From Oceanihabitans gracilariae (GTDB taxonomy: Bacteria > Bacteroidota > Bacteroidia > Flavobacteriales > Flavobacteriaceae): a stretch of 64,000 nt of DNA. Position 1 is the stretch's first letter; each line of letters opens with the position of its first letter. The notes under the pieces are model-generated. The model had not been told where the DNA came from, searched no databases, and worked only from the letters and a program-made list of their open reading frames with translations. Location: NCBI RefSeq assembly GCF_042684485.1, contig NZ_JBHULM010000009.1:62001-126000 (forward strand), written 5' to 3'. The position numbers were made by a program, and so were the translations under genes. Of the stretch, positions 42,237-50,375 are shown one piece after another.

Positions 42237-42987
42237 ATCTAGCAATTTCATTTTGCGTAGAGGTAATAGTCACAAAATATAAAGCTTCTTCTAAATGCTT
42301 TATAGGAATAGCTATTTGATTGCCTTCCATATGCTTGTTTTTAATTTGTTGTATAAGTTTACCATCTAGTGTGTGTATTTTTATGTCTTTAATATTAGAA
42401 ACGGTATTCGTTTTTATATACATCACATCACTTACAGGGTTTGGAAATACTGAAATATTGGTGTTAAAAGTGTTTTCTTCTGTAGCAAGTGTAGCTAATA
42501 TAATGTCATTTGCTGTTCCTAAAATATCTTGACCACTAGTGTTTCCTACTCCAGTACCATTAGGGTTTCCGTTAGATGCTATGTCATGAGTAATCATTAT
42601 GTTTTCTGCAGTTCCAACCACTTCAAAAATAACAGTAAATACAGTGGTAGTTCCTGTTACGTCATTGGTTAAAGAACCAGCAGAATATTTTATTACTCCA
42701 GGTTCAGAAGTAATAGTTTGTATTGCATCTAAATCAGTATTATCAGGTGTAAAACTGTTTAATTGTATAGCAGAAGTATTGTAGTTTAAATATACTTGTA
42801 CCACTCTGTAAGGTGTCGTTCCTGCAACAGCTTGAAGTGTATAAGAAAAAGTTTCACCAACCTCTAAAGGAGGAACAGCATCTACATTTGCAACTACGTC
42901 AACGGTTTGTGAAAATGAGTTGAAGGAGCAAATAAATAATCCTAGTATGAATACTATTTTTTGTTTGAGTTTTAGAATGTTTTTCAT
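42214..42987 (-). CDS. Cohesin-like domain protein with T9SS type A sorting domain
   Basis: The 257-residue protein starts with a signal peptide (IVFILGLFICSFNSFSQ) at ATG 42987. Residues about 22-165 resemble a cohesin/CBM-type beta-sandwich: EVGETFSYTLQAV, VVQVYLNYNTSAIQLNSF, GVIKYSAGSLTNDV and TTVFTVIFEVVGTAEN fit the strand pattern and conserved hydrophobics of cohesins. Residues about 180-257 form a T9SS type A sorting domain (VFPNPVSDVMYIKT, IHTLDGKLIQQ, ALYFVTITS), so it should reach the cell surface. It begins 10 nt after the giant gene's stop, and that protein ends in a dockerin. I infer they bind each other. Confidence 0.78.
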   Translation of the reverse strand: MKNILKLKQKIVFILGLFICSFNSFSQTVDVVANVDAVPPLEVGETFSYTLQAVAGTTPYRVVQVYLNYNTSAIQLNSFTPDNTDLDAIQTITSEPGVIKYSAGSLTNDVTGTTTVFTVIFEVVGTAENIMITHDIASNGNPNGTGVGNTSGQDILGTANDIILATLATEENTFNTNISVFPNPVSDVMYIKTNTVSNIKDIKIHTLDGKLIQQIKNKHMEGNQIAIPIKHLEEALYFVTITSTQNEIARFKVLIQN

Positions 42988-42997
42988 AATTATAGTT

Positions 42998-45900
42998 TTA
43001 ATCGTTTTGTGTTTCACCAGATAGTCCATAGTTACCAGCAACTATCGCATAGTCTAAAAAGTTGATAGTTAAATTATTATCAAAATCGGCACGACTGTCG
43101 TAGCCCGTTTGTGAAGAATTTAATCCGTAAGTGCTAGCTAATATACCATAGTCTAAAAAGGTAACCGTGTTATCGTTATTAACATCTCCAGCTAACAAGG
43201 TGTTTACTGTTTCTGTTTGATTTCCTGTTAAACTTACATTTAAAAGACCTTGTAAATACATAGGGTGTTTTACTAATACTTTATAATTCCCAGGCAGAAT
43301 TTCTGTGCCTAAAATTAGTGCTCCAACAGGATTAGCTGTAGCATTTAAACTGTAGGCAGGATTTACTAAGTCATTTTCATCATAAATAATAACCGTATAA
43401 TTACCTGTATAATCTGTTCTTCCTTGTAGCGAAACATTTAAGTGTAAGCTATAAGTAGATTTTACTGTTATAGTTTGATCGCAGGAAGCAGATACGTTTC
43501 CGTAAGCATCTGTAGTAGTCCAAGTTATAATGGTATCTCCTAAAGGATATGGATCTGTAAGTAATAAAGCATCGTCTCGAACACCTGTATATGTAATTAT
43601 TCCTGTACAATTTTCTGTAGCTGTAGGTTCTATAATGGTTATAGAAGCCTCTGTTGTGCCATTTGGTATGGCTTCAACAATATCTGTAGGACAAGTTATT
43701 ACAGGAATCTCATCATCCGTTACTGTAATGGTCTGTTCGCAAGTAACAGAATCATTACCAGAAGCATCTGTAGCAGTCCACGTAATGGTTGTAACACCAA
43801 CAGGATAAGGAGCTGTTAATAATAAAGCATCATCACGAACACCAAAATAGGTAATTCCTGCCGAACAATTATCGGTTGCTGTTGGTTCTATAATTGTTAT
43901 AATAGCATCACAATAACCAGAGTCTGCTGTTTGCGTTATGTTTTCCGGACATGTAATTACAGGTACTTCATCTTCTGTAATAGTTACGGTCTGCTCACAA
44001 GTAACGGAATCATTACCAGAAGCATCTGTAGCAGTCCAAGTAATGGTTGTAACACCAATAGGATAAGGATCTGTTATTAATAAGGCATCATCACGAACAC
44101 CAGAATAGGTAATTCCTGTAGAGCAATTATCAGTAGCAGTTGGTTCTGTTATCGTTACTGTAGCTTCACAAATTCCTGTGTCTGCTGCTTGTGTTATATT
44201 TTCAGGACATGTAATTACAGGGACTTCATCATCTGTAATAGTTATGGTTTGGTCACAAGTAACGGAATCATTCCCAGAAGCATCTGTAGCAGTCCAAGTA
44301 ATGGTTGTAACACCAACAGGATAAGGATCGGTTAATAATAAAGCATCATCACGAACACCAGAATAGGTAATTCCTGTAGAGCAATTATCAGTAGCAGTTG
44401 GTTCTATTATTGTTACTGTAGCTTCACAAATTCCTGTGTCTGTGGCTTGCGTGATGTTTTCAGGACATACAATTACAGGTACTTCATCATCTGTAATAGT
44501 TACAGTCTGCTCACAAGTAACGGAATCATTACCAGAAGCATCTGTAGCAGTCCAAGTAATAGTTGTATCACCAACAGGGTAAGGATCGGTTAATAATAAA
44601 GCATCATCACGAACACCAGAATAGGTAATTCCTGCAGAACAATTATCAGTAGCTGTTGGTTCTATTATTGTTACTGTAGCTTCGCATATTCCTGTGTCTG
44701 TTGCTTGCGTTATGTTTTCAGGACATGTAATTACAGGTACTTCATCTTCTGTAATAGTTACAGTCTGCTCACAAGTAACGGAATCATTACCAGAAGCATC
44801 TGTAGCAGTCCACGTAATGGTTGTAACACCAACAGGATAAGGGTCTGTTAATAATAAGGCATCATCACGAACACCAGAATAGGTGATTCCTGTAGAACAA
44901 TTGTCAGTAGCAGTTGGTTCTGTTATCGTTACTGTAGCTTCACAAATTCCTGTGTCTGCTGCTTGTGTTATATTTTCAGGACATGTAATTACAGGGATTT
45001 CATCCTCCGTAATAGTTATGGTCTGGTCACAAGTAATAGAGTCATTTCCTGCAGCATCTGTTGCTGTCCAGGTAATGGTTGTAACACCAACAGGATAAGG
45101 ATCGGTTAATAATAAAGCATCATCACGAACACCAGAATAGGTAATACCTGCCGAACAATCATCTGTAGCAGTTGCTTCTATTATCGTTACTGTAGCTTCA
45201 CAAATTCCTGTGTCTGCTGCTTGCGTGATGTTTGCAGGACATGTAATTACAGGTACTTCTGTATCTTCAATAACAGTCCATATAAAAGTTTCAATAGCAT
45301 CTGTACTTCCTGTTTTTGAAACCGTAACAGTTACTTGGTGTACACCATCACTATTTAAACCACCAGTAATAGCACTAGGGTTAATGGTACCAAAAATAAG
45401 TCCGTTAGTTGGTTCAATTTGTAATCCGCTAGGTTGCCCACTAATAGCATAAGTGAAATTTTCATTAGGATCTCCACCATTAGCAATAGCTGAAAAATCA
45501 GAGATTTCGGAGGCACAACTTGTAATATCTGCAATAGGATCTATAATAATATCAGAACCTTGTAACGCTAAAATTTCAATAGCATTTACCATTGGGTTTT
45601 CAATATCTCTAAAAAACTCAATTTCTAAAATACCATCTAAAACAAGTACATTTTGTTGTATCATACCAGCAACACGATGTCCATAGGTTTCTGAAGAGTC
45701 AAAGTTTTGTAAAAAACGTTGATTTTCAATATCTACACTGTAAATTCTTTCTCCAGGATCTGAAGTACCATTGTATAAATTAGCGACATAAAAATTAACT
45801 ATATAATCTCCGTTTGGTACAGGAATAGAAAAGATCATAGGAATGGAAGTTTCGCTAATACTACGTTGCGAATTCATAACAGTCTCATAAGTGGTTTGGT

Positions 45901-48900
45901 CTATATACGAAGGTATAGATGCATCTTTACCAGTGTAGTCTAGTGTAGTAATTGCGTATTTAGATCCAGAAGAAACGGCATAAGATGTACCTGTAAATGT
46001 TCCGTTGGTATCGTTTGCTTCCCAATCTGGGCCAGCATCAGAAGCTGTTATTAAAGGTCCTCCTGCATTTATTCTAACTAAAGGCGAATAGGAATCTGTA
46101 ATTTCACCAGTAAGATTTACTGGAATAGGAGAATTGTTTCCAGAATGTACAATTTCTAAAGAAGCATTTTTAATACCTACACTACTGTTAGAAATAAAAT
46201 GTATAGGAATATCTTCATTAGTACCTGCATTAATGGTAAGTGGTAAAGTTATATCTGTAGTAAACATAGCTGCATCTGCCCCAGTAAAATTAAGAGCTGT
46301 TATGGTTATGGCATCATCTGTTGGTCCTCCAGCATTACTAACATTAAGCTGTTTTGTTCTTAAAGAGTTTGTGGTAGGAGTTAATCCAAAATCTAAAGGA
46401 GTAGGAGTAGCTGCCAATATGCCATTTTGGTTTTCATAAACCTCAATATAATCCCAAGTAGCAGTAAAAGGGTTTGAAGAGGAACTAGCATCTCTAGCAG
46501 TAGAGATGATGCCAATGGCTAAACCTTTATTGTCTGTAGCATCTAAGAAATTTAGAGGTAATGTTATCGGACTTCCTAAAACAATTAATGTTTGTCCGTC
46601 ATCAATAGAGTAAAAGGGTTGTGCAGTATTTGCAGAAGGATCTATACTAAAATATAGGTTTACAGAACCAGCATCTAAAATATTAGGAACATCATAGCTG
46701 TTGTCTATGGTTGTAACACCATTACTTTCTAGTACTACTTGTAAGCCGTTAACAGAATCGGAATTACTAACGCCATTCATTAAAACAAGTTTTAAGTAGT
46801 TGTCTTGATCTCCATTACCAAAACTAATTCCGCAAGATTGAAAATCTACAGGTTGTGTTTGCGAACCATTAATACCAAAATAAGGTGATTCTACTTTAGT
46901 TTGAATAGTAAAGGGGTTAGAGTTGGTATCTACATTTACACCAAACTGAAAGCCATTATCTTGATTATTTGTTGTGGCATCACCAATAGTTACATAATCT
47001 ACAGTAGCCTTACCTGCAGCACCACCAAAAGAGAGGTCTGCTTCATCAAATTGGGTTAAGTAGTCTGTGGTACCAGAAGGATCTAGCATTAAGCCTGTAA
47101 AACCTAAGCCAAAAAAACCAGTGCCTGGATCGTTATTCCAAAAAGCAAAATGAACCGGAAGATTCGTGTTTAAACCATTGTTAGCATCTAGAGCAAATGC
47201 GTCATTAACATCTAGTATAGTATCATTGTCATCATCTGGATCATTTAAATCGGAGATAAAATCACCATCATTATCATTAGGCTTGCTTCCTTGAGAGCAA
47301 ATATTGGTACCATTATCAATTTCATCTTGGTTAGAAAAGCCATCTCCATCATTATCTGCAAGCGGATCGTAACCAGGTTCTCCAGGTTGTGCACAATCTA
47401 AATCAGAAGGCTCAAAAATAGTAATGTTATTGGCGCCATAGGTTGCAGCCCAAATAGTACCAGGAAAGATATCAGAGTCTCCTTGGGCTGTAATATCTAA
47501 TGGTAAAGCGCCAAAACCACTAAATATAATTTCTTGTTCTAAAACAGTATCTCCAGCAGCATTTAGTACGTATCTATTAATGTCTCCATTAAAAGAAGCG
47601 GTTAAGATATTCCCTTGCATAATACCACTAAAGTTGGTTGCTTTATATTCTAGTATACCATTGGTTGAAGAAGGTCTTACATCTAAAATATTTACTTTAG
47701 TACTACCAACAGGTTCGTCAACAAGATATTCTCCAAAACGAGGATCGTCAGGAAAATCACTAATACTAAAAGAAGTATTAAAATACCCGGAAGTTCCCGT
47801 TAATAAAGATTGTAAGGTGTTGGTATTAGTAGCAACCCAAGAACCATTAATTTTTTTATAAGCAATTACTTCAGCACGAGAAGGAAATGCGTTAATAGGA
47901 ATTGGGTGTCCTCCATAATACGTTTTATTTGGGTCGTTTATGGTACCTACAAAGTGTAGAGGGTCTCCAATTAAACTACTTCCAGATTCATTCATTTCAT
48001 TTTTTATATAATGATTCAATGGATCATAAGTAACAGTACTTTCATCTCCTAAAAAGGCATCTGTAGCGCTATCATAAATTTTAGGAACTCCTCCCCAAAG
48101 GGAGTTCGGACCATTATCTGAAGTATAGATTCTTCCGTTGTCAGTAACCACAACATCATAAGCGTTTCTAAAACCAGGAGCAAATAGTTGTATTGGACCT
48201 CCTGCTTCCGGAAAAGCTTGGTTTAAACTATTGTTTCCACCAAAGGGATCATTAACATCTATTGTTGCATCTCGTAAAGGATGACCAACAGGATACGGAA
48301 AATCGGGATGTGTTTTGTCTATGTCTAATCTTGTAGGATCATTAAGCGTAGGCAAATCATATACGTAATCGGTATTATTTCTTGGGTCTGTATAGGTAGG
48401 CATACCTTCTAACTGGGTTAAATCTACAATAAGCATAGAAGCAGAAAGAAAATATTCTGGCGTACCTGCAAAGTTATTACTTGGTGCGCCTTTGTTTGTA
48501 TTACCACCTTGTACAATTAATAAATATTTGTTTCCTGCGCGTTCAAAGGTATCCATACCATTAATAGCATGATTTTCTTCACATCGAGGTAAACCTCTAA
48601 TAAGGTCTACTTTATCCCAAGAAGTACCATTCCATTCTAATTTAGATAGAATACCAGAATTGGTATCTAGGTTGGTATCACTACCAGCACCACCACCACC
48701 AAATAAAAAGTCTGATGAGGTAACGTATAAAATAGGATTGGTTGGCGTACCTGCAGTAACAATTCCTGTAATTAAACGTTGTTGTGTGGGATTAGAAATA
48801 CCAGAATCATCATGATTTACAATACCTGTTTGTATGGTGGTAATTGCTTCTGTACCTGTAATGGTATAGGTACCGTTTCCTGATGTTGCGGCATCTCGGC

Positions 48901-49117
48901 TTATGGTATATGCCCATATTTTACCATCTTGTTGGGCAACATATAGTCTGTTGTCTGGCCCAAATTCTAACGAAGTAGGGTTAAGCACAGATTCACCAAC
49001 CAAGCTAGAAGCTCCAAAGCTAATAGTTTGGGCATTGGTGTTTAAAGTAAAGTGTAAGGTAGAAATTAAGAGACATAGCACAAAATTTCGCTTTATTGTA
49101 AAGTAAAGCTGCATCAT
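42998..49117 (-). CDS. Giant secreted protein: beta-propeller, TSP3, lectin-like, malectin, seven HYR, dockerin
   Basis: The 2039-residue protein has a signal peptide (NFVLCLLISTLHFTLNTNAQ). Domains follow in order. About 30-580: a six-bladed beta-propeller of the PQQ sugar dehydrogenase type, with GFRNAYDVVVTDNGRIYTSD. About 590-665: Asp-rich thrombospondin type 3 repeats. About 665-900: a concanavalin-like module, then a choice-of-anchor-type Ig region. About 1030-1185: malectin-like (INAGGPLITASDAGPDW). Then an Ig-like module, seven HYR repeats of 86 residues, and a final two-motif type I dockerin (DVNNDNTVTFLD and DFDNNLTINFLD). No T9SS tail is present, which is unusual for such a protein. 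The cohesin-like T9SS gene follows 10 nt later. Confidence 0.88.
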   Translation of the reverse strand: MMQLYFTIKRNFVLCLLISTLHFTLNTNAQTISFGASSLVGESVLNPTSLEFGPDNRLYVAQQDGKIWAYTISRDAATSGNGTYTITGTEAITTIQTGIVNHDDSGISNPTQQRLITGIVTAGTPTNPILYVTSSDFLFGGGGAGSDTNLDTNSGILSKLEWNGTSWDKVDLIRGLPRCEENHAINGMDTFERAGNKYLLIVQGGNTNKGAPSNNFAGTPEYFLSASMLIVDLTQLEGMPTYTDPRNNTDYVYDLPTLNDPTRLDIDKTHPDFPYPVGHPLRDATIDVNDPFGGNNSLNQAFPEAGGPIQLFAPGFRNAYDVVVTDNGRIYTSDNGPNSLWGGVPKIYDSATDAFLGDESTVTYDPLNHYIKNEMNESGSSLIGDPLHFVGTINDPNKTYYGGHPIPINAFPSRAEVIAYKKINGSWVATNTNTLQSLLTGTSGYFNTSFSISDFPDDPRFGEYLVDEPVGSTKVNILDVRPSSTNGILEYKATNFSGIMQGNILTASFNGDINRYVLNAAGDTVLEQEIIFSGFGALPLDITAQGDSDIFPGTIWAATYGANNITIFEPSDLDCAQPGEPGYDPLADNDGDGFSNQDEIDNGTNICSQGSKPNDNDGDFISDLNDPDDDNDTILDVNDAFALDANNGLNTNLPVHFAFWNNDPGTGFFGLGFTGLMLDPSGTTDYLTQFDEADLSFGGAAGKATVDYVTIGDATTNNQDNGFQFGVNVDTNSNPFTIQTKVESPYFGINGSQTQPVDFQSCGISFGNGDQDNYLKLVLMNGVSNSDSVNGLQVVLESNGVTTIDNSYDVPNILDAGSVNLYFSIDPSANTAQPFYSIDDGQTLIVLGSPITLPLNFLDATDNKGLAIGIISTARDASSSSNPFTATWDYIEVYENQNGILAATPTPLDFGLTPTTNSLRTKQLNVSNAGGPTDDAITITALNFTGADAAMFTTDITLPLTINAGTNEDIPIHFISNSSVGIKNASLEIVHSGNNSPIPVNLTGEITDSYSPLVRINAGGPLITASDAGPDWEANDTNGTFTGTSYAVSSGSKYAITTLDYTGKDASIPSYIDQTTYETVMNSQRSISETSIPMIFSIPVPNGDYIVNFYVANLYNGTSDPGERIYSVDIENQRFLQNFDSSETYGHRVAGMIQQNVLVLDGILEIEFFRDIENPMVNAIEILALQGSDIIIDPIADITSCASEISDFSAIANGGDPNENFTYAISGQPSGLQIEPTNGLIFGTINPSAITGGLNSDGVHQVTVTVSKTGSTDAIETFIWTVIEDTEVPVITCPANITQAADTGICEATVTIIEATATDDCSAGITYSGVRDDALLLTDPYPVGVTTITWTATDAAGNDSITCDQTITITEDEIPVITCPENITQAADTGICEATVTITEPTATDNCSTGITYSGVRDDALLLTDPYPVGVTTITWTATDASGNDSVTCEQTVTITEDEVPVITCPENITQATDTGICEATVTIIEPTATDNCSAGITYSGVRDDALLLTDPYPVGDTTITWTATDASGNDSVTCEQTVTITDDEVPVIVCPENITQATDTGICEATVTIIEPTATDNCSTGITYSGVRDDALLLTDPYPVGVTTITWTATDASGNDSVTCDQTITITDDEVPVITCPENITQAADTGICEATVTITEPTATDNCSTGITYSGVRDDALLITDPYPIGVTTITWTATDASGNDSVTCEQTVTITEDEVPVITCPENITQTADSGYCDAIITIIEPTATDNCSAGITYFGVRDDALLLTAPYPVGVTTITWTATDASGNDSVTCEQTITVTDDEIPVITCPTDIVEAIPNGTTEASITIIEPTATENCTGIITYTGVRDDALLLTDPYPLGDTIITWTTTDAYGNVSASCDQTITVKSTYSLHLNVSLQGRTDYTGNYTVIIYDENDLVNPAYSLNATANPVGALILGTEILPGNYKVLVKHPMYLQGLLNVSLTGNQTETVNTLLAGDVNNDNTVTFLDYGILASTYGLNSSQTGYDSRADFDNNLTINFLDYAIVAGNYGLSGETQND
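43465..45270 (-). repeat. Tandem array of seven 258-bp HYR-encoding units
   Basis: Each 258-bp unit encodes 86 residues beginning PVITCPENITQ and containing four cysteines, RDDALLLTDPYPVG and TWTATDASGNDSVTC. Units 2-6 are close to identical at DNA level, while units 1 and 7 are more diverged, which suggests recent expansion by unequal crossing-over. Confidence 0.9.
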
Positions 49118-49315
49118 TTTTTTTTGTTTTTTTTTTGTTTTATTAAGTGCTATTAATCAAAAAAAAAGAAATAGGATGTAAGTTGCTTGTTAGCAATGTA
49201 TTAAAAATAAATAATAATGCTTAGAATAAGTGGGTAGTGGTGGTTTTTTCGTTGAAATGGAAAAAAAAAGGGGTGTTTTGTAAAACGATAGTTAATAAGG
49301 TAAGAAAATATGTTT

Positions 49316-49720
49316 TTATTCTTCGTTTAATTTATGAATGGCAGCTAATCTGCCAATAAAAAATGCAGCAATAACAGAAAGGATCCCTGAAATGATAGAC
49401 CAAGTAGGATGCGACATTGCTAAAGAGCCACCTATAGTACCTAAAATGATAATTCCTGAAACAATATACGCAGGAATTAATGAGTTTTCTGAAACAGCTG
49501 TAGATGCTATCATACCACCAACAATACCAAAACAATGTGCAACAATAACTAAAATCATTGCTCCTTTAGGTATTAAGTGCATATTTTGCTTAATAGATTC
49601 TGGGTCCATAGGATTAGCTCCTTGCGGAAAAGTAAAAAACTGTGGTCCTAAAATATATAATAAAAACACTACTAATCCAGCAACAACAAGACCAACAGTA
49701 ACGGCAAATACATTTTTCAT
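49316..49720 (-). CDS. Small membrane protein with four segments, unknown function
   Basis: The 134-residue protein has four hydrophobic segments: VFAVTVGLVVAGLVVFLLYI, GAMILVIVAHCFGIVGGMI, SLIPAYIVSGIIILGTIGG and WSIISGILSVIAAFFIGRL. It is of the kind annotated as conserved hypothetical in flavobacteria, and I recognise no family. The first segment is not followed by a cleavage site. Its upstream side faces a gene relic, and its downstream side the promoter region of the giant gene about 200 nt away. Confidence 0.7.
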   Translation of the reverse strand: MKNVFAVTVGLVVAGLVVFLLYILGPQFFTFPQGANPMDPESIKQNMHLIPKGAMILVIVAHCFGIVGGMIASTAVSENSLIPAYIVSGIIILGTIGGSLAMSHPTWSIISGILSVIAAFFIGRLAAIHKLNEE

Positions 49721-49785
49721 ATCTTCAATTTTGGTTAGGGTTTTTTAAATATACAAAAAAAATGTTGTTAAAAAATTGTGATATT

Positions 49786-50225
49786 TTAATTTTCATCTCT
49801 TAATGGCCTAAGCGTAAATAAAATGTATTTAATGCTTATAGAAATAGAGCGTAAGGTTTTATTCCATGAAAGATCTAGTGTTACCATGCTGGTATTTAAA
49901 TAAATAAAGTTTGCAGATAGACTAATTACAGGTGTTATTTGTCTTTTAGAGTCTTTACTTATTTTCTTCTGCTATAGAATTTAAAATGGTTTGCTTGTTC
50001 GTCTATAGGTCCTTTAAATAAAATAAGTTTTTCTTTTTTGCCGTAGTTTTCTAGTAAAGAAAGTATTGCTGAAAAAAAATGTCTAGGTTTGTAAACCTAA
50101 AATTAAAAGAATAACGTGTTGTTTGCATCAAAAGGAATAGTATGGAAGGTTGCATTCTTTCAGGTAGTTTCCGCAGATACTTTGATGCTTACAATAAAAG
50201 CTACAATGGATACTAAGTTTTTCAT
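49786..50225 (-). pseudogene. Relic of a secreted-protein gene
   Basis: On the minus strand an ATG at 50225 opens a convincing signal peptide (MKNLVSIVAFIVSIKVSAET), stopped by TGA after 21 codons. The same frame resumes with protein-like text (ATFHTIPFDANNTLFF, then LSLLENYGKKEKLILFKGP and IDEQANHFKFYSRRK), broken by three further stops. A change of frame then gives QKKISKDSKRQITPVISL and TLRSISISIKYILFTLRPL ending at 49786. The 440-nt length is not a multiple of three. Together this indicates an inactivated gene for a secreted protein of about 145 residues. I do not recognise the family. Confidence 0.5.
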
Positions 50226-50276
50226 AAGATAAAGAGTTTTAAGTTTATTAATGAAAACGCTCACGTATACATAAAA

Positions 50277-50307
50277 AAAATCCTGATAGGTTAACATCAG
50301 GATTTTA
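50277..50307. terminator. Terminator after secA
   Basis: AAAATCCTGAT and ATCAGGATTTT form a perfect 11-bp stem with a GGTTAAC-type loop. It lies downstream of secA on the minus strand and is flanked by A and T runs. Confidence 0.8.
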
Positions 50308-50375
50308 TTTATATATTCAATGTCTATGCTTAGACTTGTAATTACTATGTATTTAGCATCTATTTCAAAGCCGTT

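Noticed and set aside
43465..45270. CRISPR-like regular repetition
   Set aside because: The repeats are 258 bp, contiguous and coding in frame; there are no short repeats with unique spacers.
44883..45686. Several plus-strand frames opposite the HYR repeats
   Set aside because: They recur with the 258-bp period of the opposite strand, so they are shadows of the repeated coding sequence.
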